Positions 10,506 through 24,812 of a stretch of DNA of 64,000 bases are shown here, one piece after another. The stretch comes from Sipunculus nudus. Lineage: Eukaryota > Annelida > Sipuncula > Golfingiida > Sipunculidae. The notes under the pieces are model-generated. The model worked only from the letters and a program-made list of their open reading frames with translations. It had not been told where the DNA came from and did not search any database. The stretch lies in assembly GCA_026874595.1 (NCBI GenBank), contig CM049316.1, forward strand, positions 72,943,176-73,007,175. The letters run 5' to 3'. Each line of letters starts with the position of its first letter. Position 1 is the stretch's first letter. The position numbers were made by a program, and so were the translations under genes.

Positions 10506-13500
10506 GGGAGAGGGCTAGCTTCTCGCTATTGAGGGGTCTGTTTTTACCCGTTGGAGGAGTTCACTTCTACCTAATATGGAAAAATTGTTGATATTGGAAC
10601 ATTCATTTGCTTTGCTTTTAACAGAAGTTAACTTCCTGTTGGGAGAGGGCTGGCTTCTCGCTATTGAGGGGTCTGTTTTTTGCCGTTGCAGGAGTTCACT
10701 TCTACCTAACATGGAAAAATTGTTGATATTGGAACATTCATTTGCTTTGCTTTTAACAGAAGTTAACTTCCTGTTGGGAGAGGGCTTGCTTCTCGCTATT
10801 GAGGGGTCTGTTTTTTGCCGTTGCAGGAGTTCACTTCTACCTAACATGGAAAAATTGTTGATATTGGAACATTCATTTGCTTTGCTTATAACAGAAGTTA
10901 ACTTCCTGTTGGGAGAGGGCTGGCTTCTCGCTATTGAGGGGTCTGTTTTTTGCCGTTGCAGGAGTTAACTTCTGGCTAATAGAGAGGAATTTATCCTGGA
11001 AAGTATAAAATTGATGCTGTTTATGTAGCACAAATAAACTTTGGCGCCAAGCGGAAAAATGGTTCCCATGACAAAACAGATTTGAAGTGAACTTTGTTGT
11101 ACGCAAGAATACACAAGTCTGATTTGTATACGACTATCAGGATGAGGTTTATTTTGCGAGTAGAAAGGTGAAACAGTGTGTCTTTGAACAGAATAATTTA
11201 GTTTAATAGATGTTTTATTCTTGATTGTACAGTATAGACTTGTTTCTGTGAAGGGCTTCTGTTGGTTTTGTCAGGAGAAAGCTGCAATCTTGCTATTGGC
11301 CGGTTGTACCTCTTGCTTGTACAAGAAATGACTTCCAGTCAGTACAGAGGGATTTCTGTTCTCTTGAATCTTGATGATGTGCATGCAGTGTGAACATTTT
11401 GAGCATTCCCAAACAAAATTTGAGCATAATATAAACTAGAAACCAGCATTGGTTTTACAGTGAAATCCGGGAGTGTGTTTCTATATAGTGTCCTTGACTA
11501 CGAGTCATTTGCTCCTACTAGAAGTTAACTTCCTGTTGGGAGAGGGCTTGCTTCTCGCTATTGAGGGGTCTGTTTTTTCCCGTTGCAGGAGTTCACTTCT
11601 ACCTAATATGGAAAAATTGTTGATATTGGAACATTCATTTGCTTTGCTTATAACAGAAGTTAACTTCCTGTTGGGAGAGGGCTGGCTTCTCGCTATTGAG
11701 GGGTCTGTTTTTTGCCGTTGCAGGAGTTCACTTCTGGCTAATAGAGAGGAATTTATCCTGGAAAGTATAAAATTGATGCTGTTTAGGAAGCACCATTAAA
11801 CTTTGAGGCCAAGCGGAAAAATAGTTCCCTTGACAAAACAGATTGGAAGTGAACTTTGTTGTACGCAAGATGAGGTTTATTTTGCGAGTAGAAAGGTGTA
11901 TCAGTGTGTCTTTGAACAGAATAATTTAGTTTTATAGATGTCTTATTCTTGATTGTACAGTATAGACTTGTTTCTGTGAAGGGATTCTGTTGGTTTTGTC
12001 AGGAGAAAGCTGCAATCTTGCTATTAGCAGGTTGTACCTCTTGCTTGTACAAGAAATAACTTCCAGTCAGTACAGAGGGATTTCTGTTCTCTTGAATTTA
12101 GATGATGTGCATGCAGTGTGAACATTTTGAGCATGCCCAAACAAAATTTGAGCATAATATAAACTAGAAACCAGCATTGGTTTTACACTGAAATCCAGGA
12201 GTGTGTTTCTATATAGTGTCCTTGACCACAAGTCATTTGCCCTACTAGAAGTTAACTTCCTGTTGGGAGAGGGCTTGCTTCTCGCTATTGAGGGGTCTGA
12301 TTTTTCCCGTTGCAGGAGTTCACTTCTACCTAATATGGAAAAATTGTTGATATTGGAACATTCATTTGAGCATTTTGAGCATGCCCAAACAAAATTTGAG
12401 CATAATATAAACTAGAAACCAGCATTGGTTTTACACTGAAATCCAGGAGTGTGTTTCTATATAGTGTCCTTGACCACGAGTCATTTGCTCCTACTAGAAG
12501 TTAACTTCCTGTTGGGAGAGGGCTTGCTTCTCGCTATTGAGGGGTCTGTTTTTTCCCGTTGCAGGAGTTCACTTCTACCTAATATGGAAAATTGTTGATA
12601 TTGGAACATTCATTTGCTTTGCTCATTATAGAAGTTAACATCCTGTTGGGAGAAGTCTGGCTTCTCGCTATTGAGGGGTCTGTTTTTTGCCGTTGCAGGA
12701 GTTCACTTCTGGCTAGTTGAGAGGAATTTATCCTGAAAAGTATAAAATTGATGATGTTTAGGAAGCACCATTAAACTTTGAGGCCAAGCGGAAAAATGGT
12801 TCCCGTGACAAAAAACAGATTGGAAGTGAACTTTGTTGTACGCAAGAATACACAAGTCTGATTTGTATACGACTATCAGGATGAGGATTATTTTGCGAGT
12901 AGAAAGGTGAAACAGTGTTTCTTTGAACATAATGATTTAGTTTTATAGATGTTTTATTCTTGATTGTACAGTATAGACTTGTTTCTGTGAAGGGCTTCTG
13001 TTGGTTTTGTCAGGAGAAAGCTGCAATTTTTTTATTGACAGGTTGTACCTCTTGCTTGTACAAGAAATAACTTCCAGCCAGTACAGAGGGATTTCTGTTC
13101 TCTTGAATTTTGATGATATGCATGCAGTGTGAACATTTCGAGCATGTCCAAACAAAATTTGAGCATAATATAAACTAGAAACCAGCATTGGTTTTACACT
13201 GAAATCCAGGAGTGTGTTTCTATATAGTGTCCTTGACCACGAGTCATTTGCTCCTACTAGAAGTTAACTTCCTGTTGGGAGAGGGCTTGCTTCTCGCGAT
13301 TGAGGGGTCTGTTTTTTCCCGTTGCAGGAGTTCACTTCTACCTAATATGGAAAAATTGTTGATATTGGAACATTCATTTGCTTTGCTTTTAACAGAAGTT
13401 AACTTCCTGTTGGGAGAGGGCTGGCTTCTCGCTATTGAGGGGTCTGTTTTTTGCCGTTGCAGGGGTTCACTTCTACCTAACATGGAAAAATTGTTGATAT

Positions 13501-14741
13501 TGGAACATTCATTTGCTTTGCTTTTAACAGAAGTTAACTTCCTGTTGGGAGAGGGCTGGCTTCTCGCTATTGAGGGGTCTGTTTTTTGCCGTTGCAGGAG
13601 TTCACTTCTACCTAATATGGAAAATTGTTGATATTAGAACATTCATTTGCTTTGCTCATAATAGAAGTTAACATCCTGTTGGGAGAAGTTTGGCTTCTCG
13701 CTATTGATGGGTCTGTTTTTTGCCGTTGCAGAAGTTCACTTCTGGCTAGTTGAGAGGAATTTATCCTGAAAAGTATAAAATTGATGATGTTTAGGAAGCA
13801 CCATTAAACTTTGAGGCCAAGCGGAAAAATGGTTCCCGTGACAAAAAACAGATTGGAAGTGAACTTTGTTGTACGCAAGAATACACAAGTCTGATTTGTA
13901 TACGACTATCAGGATGAGGATTATTTTGCGAGTAGAAAGGTGAAACAGTGTTTCTTTGAACATAATGATTTAGTTTTATAGATGTCTTATTCTTGATTGT
14001 ACAGTATAGACTTGTTTCTGTGGAGGGCTTCTGTTGGTTTTGTCAGGAGAAAGCTGCAATCTTTCTATTGGCAGGTTGTACCTCTTGCTTGTACAAGAAA
14101 TAACTTCCAGTCAGTACAGAGGGATTTCTGTTCTCTTGAATTTTGATGATGTGCATGCAGTGTGAACATTTTGAGCATTCCCATACAAAATTTGAGCATA
14201 ATATAAACTAGAAACCAGCATTGGTTTTACACTGAAATCCAGGAGTGTGTTTCTATATAGTGTCCTTGACCACGAGTCATTTGCTCCTACTAGAAGTTAA
14301 CTTCCTGTTGGAAGAGGGCTTGCTTCTCGCTATTGAGGGGTCTGTTTTTCCCGTTGCAGGAGTTCACTTCTACCTAATATGAAAAATTGTTGATATTGGA
14401 ACATTCATTTGCTTTGCTCATAACAGAAGTTAACTTTCTGTTGGGAGAGTGCAGGCTTCTCGCTATTGAGGGGTCTGTTTTTTGACGTTGCAGGAGTTCA
14501 CTTCTGGCTAATAGAGAGGAATTTATCCTGGAAAGTATAAAATTGATGCTGTTTAGGAAGCACCATTAAACTTTGAGGCCAAGCGGAAAAATGCTTCCCG
14601 TGACGAAACAGATTGGATGTGAACTTTGTTGTATGCAAGAATACACAAGTCTGATTTGTATACGACTATCAGGATGAGGTTTATTTTGCGAGTAGAAAGG
14701 TGAAACAATGTTTCTTTGAACAGAATAATTTAGTTTTATAG
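10178..14741. repeat. Five-unit block A, second copy
   Basis: Second copy of the block at 1-4566, offset by 10,177 bp. The first three units match closely. The leader of the unit at 12949 carries markers of the 4567/7753 type (T7 run followed by ATTGACAGG, CAGCCAGTACAG, GATGATATGC, and later CTCGCGATTGAGG), whereas its second half matches the unit at 2774. This change of type inside one unit is the footprint of unequal crossover or gene conversion. Confidence 0.82.
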
Positions 14742-16176
14742 ATGTTTTATTCTTGATTGTACAGTATAGACTTGTTTCTGTGAAGGGCTTCTGTTGGTTT
14801 TGTCAGGAGAAAGCTGCAATTTTTTTATTGACAGGTTGTACCTCTTGCTTGTACAAGAAATAACTTCCAGCCAGTACAGAGGGATTTCTGTTCTCTTGAA
14901 TTTGATGATATGCATGCAGTGTGAACATTTCGAGCATGTCCAAACAAACTTTGAGCATAATATAAACTAGAAACCAGCATTGGTTTTACACTGAAATCCA
15001 GGAGTGTGTTTCTATATAGTGTCCTTGACCACAAGTCATTTGCTCCTACTAGAAGTTAACTTCCTGTTGGGAGAGGGCTTGCTTCTCGCTATTGAGGGGT
15101 CTGTTTTTTCCCGTTGCAGGAGTTCACTTCTACCTAATATGAAAAATTGTTGATATTGGAACATTCATTTGCTTTGCTTATAACAGAAGTTAACTTTCTG
15201 TTGGGAGAGAGCTGGCTTCTCGCTATTTAGGGGTCCGTTTTTTGCCGTTGCAGGAGTTCACTTCTGGCTAATAGAGAGGAATTTATCCTGGAAATGATAA
15301 AATTGATGCTGTTTAGGAAGCACCATTAAACTTTGAGGCCAAGCGGAAAAATGGTTCCCATGACAAAAAACAGATTGGAAGTGAACTTTGTTGTACGCAA
15401 GAATACACAAGTCTGATTTGTATACGACTATCAGGATGAGGTTTATTTTGCGAGTAGAAAGGTGAAACAGTGTTTCTTTGAACAAAATGATTTAGTTTTA
15501 TAGATGTCTTATTCTTGATTGTACAGTATAGACTTGTTTCTGTGGAGGGCTTCTGTTGGTTTTGTCAGGAGAAAGCTGCAATCTTTCTATTGGCAGGTTG
15601 TACCTCTTGCTTGTACAAGAAATAACTTCCAGTCAGTACAGAGGGATTTCTGTTCTCTTGAATTTTGATGATGTGCATGCAGTGTGAACATTTTGAGCAT
15701 TCCCATACAAAATTTGAGCATAATATAAACGAGAAACCAGCATTGGTTTTACACTGAAATCCAGGAGTGTGTTTCTATATAGTGTCCTTGACCACGAGTC
15801 ATTTGCTCCTACTAGAAGTTAACTTCCTGTTGGGAGAGGGCTTGCTTCTCGCTATTGAGGGGTCTGTTTTTTCCCGTTGCAGGAGTTCACTTCTACCTAA
15901 TATGAAAAATTGTTGATATTGGAACATTCATTTGCTTTGCTCATAACAGAAGTTAACTTTCTGTTGGGAGAGTGCAGGCTTCTCGCTATTGAGGGGTCTG
16001 TTTTTTGCCGTTGCAGGAGTTCACTTCTGGCTAATAGAGAGGAATTTATCGTGGAAAGTATAAAATTGATGCTGTTTAGGAAGCACCATTAAACTTTGAG
16101 GCCAAGCGGAAAAATGCTTCCCGTGACGAAACAGATTGGATGTGAACTTTGTTGTACGCAAGAATACACAAGTCCG

Positions 16177-16197
16177 ATTTGTATACGATATACAAAT
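16177..16197. other. Unit-specific insertion creating an 8-bp-arm inverted repeat
   Basis: In the unit at 16274's left neighbour, the usual tail TTTGTATACGACTATCAGG is replaced by a longer form. ATTTGTAT (16177-16184) is followed by ACGAT and then ATACAAAT (16190-16197), an exact inverted copy of the first arm. No other unit has it, and it makes that unit 770 bp, not 764 bp. The form is typical of a template-switch mutation. Confidence 0.85.
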
Positions 16198-18836
16198 CAA
16201 TCAGGATGAGGTTTATTTTGCGAGTAGAAAGGTGAAACAATGTTTCTTTGAACAGAATAATTTAGTTTTATAGATGTTTTATTCTTGATTGTACAGTATA
16301 GACTTTTTTCTGTGAAGGGCTTCTGTTGGTTTTGTCAGGAGAAAGCTGCAATTTTTTTATTGACAGGTTGTACCTCTTGCTTGTACAAGAAATAACTTCC
16401 AGCCAGTACAGAGGGATTTCTGTTCTCTTGAAATTTGATGATATGCATGCAGTGTGAACATTTCGAGCATGTCCAAACAAAATTTGAGCATAATATAAAC
16501 TAGAAACCAACATTGGTTTTACACTGAAATCCAGGAGTGTGTTTCTATATAGTGTCCTTGACCACGAGTCATTTGCTCCTACTAGAAGTTAACTTCCTGT
16601 TGGGAGAGGGCTTGCTTCTCGCGATTGAGGGGTCTGTTTTTTCCCGTTGCAGGAGTTCACTTCTACCTAATATGGAAAAATTGTTGATATTGGAACATTC
16701 ATTTGCTTTGCTTTTAACAGAAGTTAACTTCCTGTTGGGAGAGGGCTGGCTTCTCGATATTGAGGGGTCTGTTTTTTACCGTTGCAGCAGTTCACTTCTG
16801 GCTAGTAGAGAGGAATATATCCTGGAAAGTATAAAATTGATGCTGTTTAGGAAGCACCATTATACTTTGGGGCCAAGCGGAAAAATGGTTCCCGTGACAA
16901 AACACAGATTGGAAGTAAACTTTGTTGTATGCAAGAATACACAAGTCTGATTTGTATACGACTATCAGGATGAGGTTTATTTTGCGAGTAGAAAGGTGAA
17001 ACAGTGTGTCTTTGAACAGAATAATGTAGTTTTATTGATGTCTTATTCTTGATTGTACAGTATAGACTTGTTTCTGTGAAGGGCTTCTGTTGGTTTTGTC
17101 AGGAGAAAGCTGCAATCTTGCTATTGGCAGGTTGTACCTCTTGCTTGTACAAGGAATAACTTCCAGTCAGTACAGAGGGATTTCTGTTCTCTTGAACTTT
17201 GATGATGTGCATGCAGTGTGAACATTTTGAGCATGCCCAAACAAAATTTGAGCATAATATAAACTAGAAACCAGCATTAGTTTTACACTGAAATCCAGGA
17301 GTGTGTTTCTATATAGTGTCCTTGACCACGAGTCATTTGCTCCTACTAGAAGTTAACTTCCTGTTGGGAGAGGGCTAGCTTCTCGCTATTGAGGGGTCTG
17401 TTTTTGCCCGTTGCAGGAGTTCACTTCTACCTAATATGGAAAAATTGTTGATATTGGAACATTCATTTGCTTTGCTTTTAACAGAAGTTAACTTCCTGTT
17501 TGGAGAGGGCTGGTTTCTCGCTATTGAGGGGTCTGTTTTTTGCCGATGCATGAGTTCACTTCTAACTAACATGGAAAAATTGTTGATATTGGAACATTCA
17601 TTTGCTTTGCTTATAACAGAAGTTAACTTCCTGTTGGGAGAGGGCTGGCTTCTCGCTATTTAGGGGTCCGTTTTTTGCCGTTGCAGGAGTTCACTTCTGG
17701 CTAATAGAGAGGAATTTATCCTGGAAATGATAAAATTGATGCTGTTTAGGAAGCACCATTAAACTTTGAGGCCAAGCGGAAAAATGGTTCCCATGACAAA
17801 AAACAGATTGGAAGTGAACTTTGTTGTACGCAAGAATACACAAGTCTGATTTGTATACGACTATCAGGATGAGGTTTATTTTGCGAGTAGAAAGGTGAAA
17901 CAGTGTTTCTTTGAACATAATGATTTAGTTTTATAGATGTCTTATTCTTGATTGTACAGTATAGACTTGTTTCTGTGGAGGGCTTCTGTTGGTTTTGTCA
18001 GGAGAAAGCTGCAATCTTTCTATTGGCAGGTTGTACCTCTTGCTTGTACAAGAAATAACTTCCAGTCAGTACAGAGGGATTTCTGTTCTCTTGAATTTTG
18101 ATGATGTGCATGCAGTGTGAACATTTTGAGCATTCCAATACAAAATTTGAGCATAATATAAACGAGAAACCAGCATTGGTTTTACACTGAAATCCAGGAG
18201 TGTGTTTCTATATAGTGTCCTTGACCACGAGTCATTTGCTCCTACTAGAAGTTAACTTCCTGTTGGGAGAGGGCTAGCTTCTCGCTATTGAGGGGTCTGT
18301 TTTTACCCGTTGCAGGAGTTCACTTCTACCTAATATGGAAAAATTGTTGATATTGGAACATTCATTTGCTTTGCTTTTAACAGAAGTTAACTTCCTGTTG
18401 GGAGAGGGCTGGTTTCTCGCTATTGAGAGGTCTGTTTTTTGCCGATGCATGAGTTCACTTCTACCTAACATGGAAAAATTGTTGATATTGGAACATTCAT
18501 TTGCTTTGCTTATAACAGAAGTTAACTTCCTGTTGGGAGAGGGCTGGCTTCTCGCTATTGAGGGGTCTGTTTTTTGCCATTGCAGGAGTACACTTCTGGC
18601 TAGTAGAGAGGAATTTATCCTGGAAAGTATAAAATTGATGCTGTTTAGGAAGCACCATTAAACTTTTGGGGCCAAGCGGAAAAATGGTTCCCGTGACAAA
18701 ACACAGATTGGAAGTGAACTTTGTTGTACGCAAGAATACACAAGTCTGATTAGTATACGACTATCAGGATGAGGTTTATTTTGCGAGTAGAAAGGTGAAA
18801 CAGTGTGTCTTTGAACAGAATAATTTAGTTTTATAG

Positions 18837-20364
18837 ATGTCTTTTTCTTGATTGTACAGTATAGACTTGTTTCTGTGAAGGGCTTCTGTTGGTTTTGTCA
18901 GGAGAAAGCTGCAATCTTGCTATTGGCAGGTTGTACCTCTTGCTTGTACAAGAAATAACTTCCAGTCAGTACAGAGGGATTTCTGTTCTCTTGAATTTTG
19001 ATGATGTGCATGCATTGTGAACATTTTGAGCATTCCCAAACAAAATTTGAGCATAATATAAACTAGAAACCAGCATTGGTTTTACACTGAAATCCAGGAG
19101 TGTGTTTCGATATAGTGTCCTTGACCACGAGTCATTTGCTCCAACTAGAAGTTAACTTCCTGTTGGGAGAGGGCTTGCTTCTCGCTATTGAGGGGTCTGT
19201 TTTTGCCCGTTGCAGGAGTTCACTTCTACCTAATATGGAAAAATTGTTGATATTGGAACATTCATTTGCTTTGCTTTTATCAGAAGTTAACATCCTGTTG
19301 GGAGAGGGCTGGCCTCTCGCTATTGAGGGGTCTGTTTTTTGCTGTTGCAGGAGTTCACTTCTGGCTAGTTGAGAGGAATTTATCCTGGAAAGTATAAAAT
19401 TGATGATGTTTAGGAAGCACCATTAAACTTTGAGGCCAAGCGGAAAAATGGTTAGCGTGACAAAACACAGATTGGAAGTGATCTTTGTTATACGCAAGAA
19501 TACACAAGTCTGATTTGTATACGACTATCAGGATGAGGTTTATTTTGCGAGTAGAAAGGTGAAACAGTGTTTCTTTGAACAGAATAATGTAGTTTTATAG
19601 ATGTCTTATTCTTGATTGTGCAGTATAGACTTGTTTCTGTGAAGGGCTTCTGTTGGTTTTGTCAGGAGAAAGCTGCAATCTTGCTATTGACAGGTTGTAC
19701 CTCTTGCTTGTACAAGAAATAACTTCCAGTCAGGACAGAGGGATTTCTGTTCTCTTGAATTTTGATGTTGTGCATGCAGTGTGAATATTTTGAGCATGCC
19801 CAAACAAAATTTGAGCATAATATAAACTAGAAACCAGCATTGGTTTTACACTGAAATCCAGGAGTGTGTTTCTATATAGTGTCCTTGACCACGAGTCATT
19901 TGCTCCTACTAGAAGTTAACTTCCTGTTGGGAGAGGGCTTGCTTCTCGCTATTGAGGGGTCTGTTTTTCCCGTTGCAGGAGTTCACTTGTACCTAATATG
20001 GAAAAAATTTTGATATTGGAACGTTCATTTGCTTTGCTTTTAACAGAAGTTAACTTCCTGTTGGGAGAGGGCTGGCTTCTCGCTATTGAGGGGTCTGTTT
20101 TTTGCCGTTACAGGAGTACACTTCTGGCAAGTAGAGAGGAATTTATCCTGGAAAGTATAAAATTGATGCTGTTTAGGAAGCACCATTAAACTTTTGGGGC
20201 CAAGCGGAAAAATGGTTCCCGTGACAAAACACAGATTGGAAGTGAACTTTGTTGTACGCAAGAATACACAAGTCTGATTTGTATACGACTATCAGGATGA
20301 GGTTTATTTTGCGAGTAGAAAGGTGAAACAGTGTGTCTTTGAACAGAATAATTTAGTTTTATAG
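18837..20364. repeat. 1,528-bp two-unit repeat, copy 1
   Basis: Two 764-bp units (18837 and 19601) recur directly downstream at 20365 and 21129. Shared private variants include ATGTCTTTTTCTTG, GTGTTTCGATATAG, CTCCAACTAG, TTTTATCAG, GGCCTCTCGC, GTTAGCGTGAC and, in the second unit, TTGATTGTGCAG and GATGTTGTGC. Confidence 0.92.
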
Positions 20365-21892
20365 ATGTCTTTTTCTTGATTGTACAGTATAGACTTGTTT
20401 CTGTGAAGGGCTTCTGTTGGTTTTGTCAGGAGAAAGCTGCAATCTTGCTATTGGCAGGTTGTACCTCTTGCTTGTACAAGAAATAACTTCCAGTCAGTAC
20501 AGAGGGATTTCTGTTCTCTTGAATTTTGATGATGTGCATGCATTGTGAACATTTTGAGCATTCCCAAACAAAATTTGAGCATAATATAAACTAGAAACCA
20601 GCATTGGTTTTACACTGAAATCCAGGAGTGTGTTTCGATATAGTGTCCTTGACCACGAGTCATTTGCTCCAACTAGAAGTTAACTTCCTGTTGGGAGAGG
20701 GCTTGCTTCTCGCTATTGAGGGGTCTGTTTTTGCCCGTTGCAGGAGTTCACTTCTACCTAATATGGAAAAATTGTTGATATTGGAACATTCATTTGCTTT
20801 GCTTTTATCAGAAGTTAACATCCTGTTGGGAGAGGGCTGGCCTCTCGCTATTGAGGGGTCTGTTTTTTGCTGTTGCAGGAGTTCACTTCTGGCTAGTTGA
20901 TAGGAATTTATCCTGGAAAGTATAAAATTGATGATGTTTAGGAAGCACCATTAAACTTTGAGGCCAAGCGGAAAAATGGTTAGCGTGACAAAACACAGAT
21001 TGGAAGTGATCTTTGTTATACGCAAGAATACACAAGTCTGATTTGTATACGACTATCAGGATGAGGTTTATTTTGCGAGTAGAAAGGTGAAACAGTGTTT
21101 CTTTGAACAGAATAATGTAGTTTTATAGATGTCTTATTCTTGATTGTGCAGTATAGACTTGTTTCTGTGAAGGGCTTCTGTTGGTTTTGTCAGGAGAAAG
21201 CTGCAATCTTGCTATTGACAGGTTGTACCTCTTGCTTGTACAAGAAATAACTTCCAGTCAGGACAGAGGGATTTCTGTTCTCTTGAATTTTGATGTTGTG
21301 CATGCAGTGTGAATATTTTGAGCATGCCCAAACAAAATTTGAGCATAATATAAACTAGAAACCAGCATTGGTTTTACACTGAAATCCAGGAGTGTGTTTC
21401 TATATAGTGTCCTTGACCACGAGTCATTTGCTCCTACTAGAAGTTAACTTCCTGTTGGGAGAGGGCTTGCTTCTCGCTATTGAGGGGTCTGTTTTTCCCG
21501 TTGCAGGAGTTCACTTGTACCTAATATGGAAAAAATTTTGATATTGGAACGTTCATTTGCTTTGCTTTTAACAGAAGTTAACTTCCTGTTGGGAGAGGGC
21601 TGGCTTCTCGCTATTGAGGGGTCTGTTTTTTGCCGTTACAGGAGTACACTTCTGGCAAGTAGAGAGGAATTTATCCTGGAAAGTATAAAATTGATGCTGT
21701 TTAGGAAGCACCATTAAACTTTTGGGGCCAAGCGGAAAAATGGTTCCCGTGACAAAACACAGATTGGAAGTGAACTTTGTTGTACGCAAGAATACACAAG
21801 TCTGATTTGTATACGACTATCAGGATGAGGTTTATTTTGCGAGTAGAAAGGTGAAACAGTGTTTCTTTGAACAGAATAATTTAGTTTTATAG
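20365..21892. repeat. 1,528-bp two-unit repeat, copy 2
   Basis: Copy of 18837-20364 with very few differences (for example GTTGATAGGAATT near 20897 against GTTGAGAGGAATT near 19369). A third partial copy follows: the unit at 21893 has the leader start of the 20365 type (ATGTCTTTTTCTTG) but sub-repeats and tail of the 21129 type, so it is another chimeric unit. Confidence 0.9.
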
Positions 21893-23420
21893 ATGTCTTT
21901 TTCTTGATTGTACAGTATAGACTTGTTTCTGTGAAGGGCTTCTGTTGGTTTTGTCAGGAGAAAGCTGCAATCTTGCTATTGACAGGTTGTACCTCTTGCT
22001 TGTACAAGAAATAACTTCCAGTCAGGACAGAGGGATTTCTGTTCTCTTGAATTTTGATGATGTGCATGCAGTGTGAACATTTTGAGCATTCCCAAACAAA
22101 ATTTGAGCATAATATAAACTAGAAACCAGCATTGGTTTTACACTGAAATCCAGGAGTGTGTTTCTATATAGTGTCCTTGACCACGAGTCATTTGCTCCTA
22201 CTAGAAGTTAACTTCCTGTTGGGAGAGGGCTTGCTTCTCGCTATTGAGGGGTCTGTTTTTCCCGTTGCAGGAGTTCACTTGTATCTAATATGGAAAAAAT
22301 TTTGATATTGGAACGTTCATTTGCTTTGCTTTTAACAGAAGTTAACTTCCTGTTGGGAGAGGGCTGGCTTCTCGCTATTGAGGGGTCTGTTTTTTGCCGT
22401 TACAGGAGTACACTTCTGGCAAGTAGAGAGGAATTTATCCTGGAAAGTATAAAATTGATGCTGTTTAGGAAGCACCATTAAACTTTTGGGGCCAAGCGGA
22501 AAAATGGTTCCCGTGACAAAACACAGATTGGAAGTGAACTTTGTTGTACGCAAGAATACACAAGTCTGATTTGTATACGACTATCAGGATGAGGTTTATT
22601 TTGCGAGTAGAAAGGTGAAACAGTGTTTCTTTGAACAGAATAATTTAGTTTTATAGATGTCTTTTTCTTGATTGTACAGTATAGACTTGTTTCTGTGGAG
22701 GGCTTCTGTTGGTTTTGTCAGGAGAAAGCTGCAATCTTGCTATTGGCAGGTTGTACCTCTTGCTTGTACAAGAAATAACTTCCAGTCAGTACAGAGGGAT
22801 TTCTGTTCTCTTGAATTTTGATGATGTGCATGCAGTGTGAACATTTTGAGCATTCCCAAACAAAATTTGAGCATAATATAAACTAGAAACCAGCATTGGT
22901 TTTACACTGAAATCCAGGAGTGTGTTTCTATATACTGTCCTTGACCACGAGTCATTTGCTCCTACTAGAAGTTAACTTCCTGTTGGGAGAGGGCTTGCTT
23001 CTCGCTATTGAGGGGTCTGTTTTTTCCCGTTGCAGGAGTTCACTTCTACCTAATATGGAAAAAATGTTGATATTGGAACATTCATTTGCTTTGCTCATAA
23101 CAGAAGTTAACTTTCTGTTGGGAGAGAGCTGGCTTCTCGCTATTTAGGGGTCCGTTTTTTGCCGTTGCAGCAGTTCACTTCTGGCTAATAGAGAGGAATT
23201 TATCCAGGAAATGATAAAATTGATGCTGTTTAGGAAGCACCATTAAACTCTGAGGCCGAGCGGAAAAATGGTTCCCGTGACAAAACACAGATTGGAAGTG
23301 AAGTTTGTTGTACGCAAGAATACACAAGTATGATTTGTATACGACTATCAGGATGAGGTTTATTTTGCGAGTAGAAAGGTGAAACAGTGTGTCTTTGAAC
23401 AGAATAATGTAGTTTTATAG

Positions 23421-24046
23421 ATGTCTTATTCTTGATTGTACAGTATAGACTTGTTTTGTGAAGGGCTTCTGTTGGTTTTGTCAGGAGAAAGCTGCAATCT
23501 TGCTATTGACAGGTTGTACCTCTTGCTTGTACAAGAAATAACTTCCAGTCAGTACAGAGGAATTTCTGTTCTCTTGAATTTTGATGATGTGCATGCATTG
23601 TGAACATTTTGAGCATTCCCAAACAAAATTTGAGCATAATATAAACTAGAAACCAGCATTGGTTTTACACTGAAATCCAGGAGTGTGTTTCGATATAGTG
23701 TCCTTGACCACGAGTCATTTGCTCCAACTAGAAGTTAACTTCCTGTTGGGAGAGGACTGGCCTCTCGCTATTGAGGGGTCTGTTTTTTGCTGTTGCAGGA
23801 GTTCACTTCTGGCTAGTTGAGAGGAATTTATCCTGGAAAGTATAAAATTGATGATGTTTAGGAAGCACCATTAAACTTTGAGGCCAAGCGGAAAAATGGT
23901 TAGCGTGACAACACAGATTGGAAGTGATCTTTGTTATACGCAAGAATACACAAGTCTGATTTGTATACGACTATCAGGATGAGGTTTATTTTGCGAGTAG
24001 AAAGGTGAAACAGTGTTTCTTTGAACAGAATAATGTAGTTTTATAG
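23421..24046. repeat. Shortest array I unit (626 bp), single sub-repeat
   Basis: Only one GAAGTTAACTTC-containing sub-repeat is present, with the first half of one copy fused to the second half of another (GTTGGGAGAGGACTGGCCTCTCGC). It equals the 764-bp unit minus one 138-bp step. This is the reciprocal class of the 3- and 4-copy expansions. Confidence 0.88.
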
Positions 24047-24812
24047 ATGTCTTATTCTTGATTGTGCAGTATAGACTTGTTTCTGTGAAGGGCTTCTGTT
24101 GGTTTTGTCAGGAGAAAGCTGCAATCTTGCTATTGACAGGTTGTACCTCTTGCTTGTACAAGAAATAACTTCCAGTCAGGACAGAGGGATTTCTGTTCTC
24201 TTGAATTTTGATGATGTGCATGCAGTGTGAACTTTTTGAGCATTCCCAAACAAAATTTGAGCATAATATAAACTAGAAACCAGCATTGGTTTTACACTGA
24301 AATCCAGGAGTGTGTTTCTATATAGTGTCCTTGACCACGAGTCATTTGCTCCTACTAGAAGTTAACTTCCTGTTGGGAGAGGGCTTGCTTCTCGCTATTG
24401 AGGGGTCTGTTTTTTTCCCGTTGCAGGAGTTCACTTCTACCTAATATGGAAAATTGTTGATATTGGAACATTCATTTGCTTTGCTTGTAACAGAAGTTAA
24501 CTTCCTGTTTGGAGAGGACTGGCTTTTCGCTATTGAGGGGTCCGTTTTTTTTGCCGTTGCAGGAGTTCACTTCTGGCTTGTAGAGAGGAATTTATCCTGG
24601 AAAGTATAAAATTGATGCTGTTTAGGAAGCACCATTAAACTTTGAGGCCAAGCGGAAAAATGGTTCCCGTGACAAAACACAGATTGGAAGTGAACTTTGT
24701 TGTACGCAAGAATACACAAGTCTGATTTGTATACGACTATCAGGATGAGGTTTATTTTGCGAGTAGAAAGGTGAAACAGTGTTTCTTTGAACAGAATAAT
24801 GTAGTTTTATAG

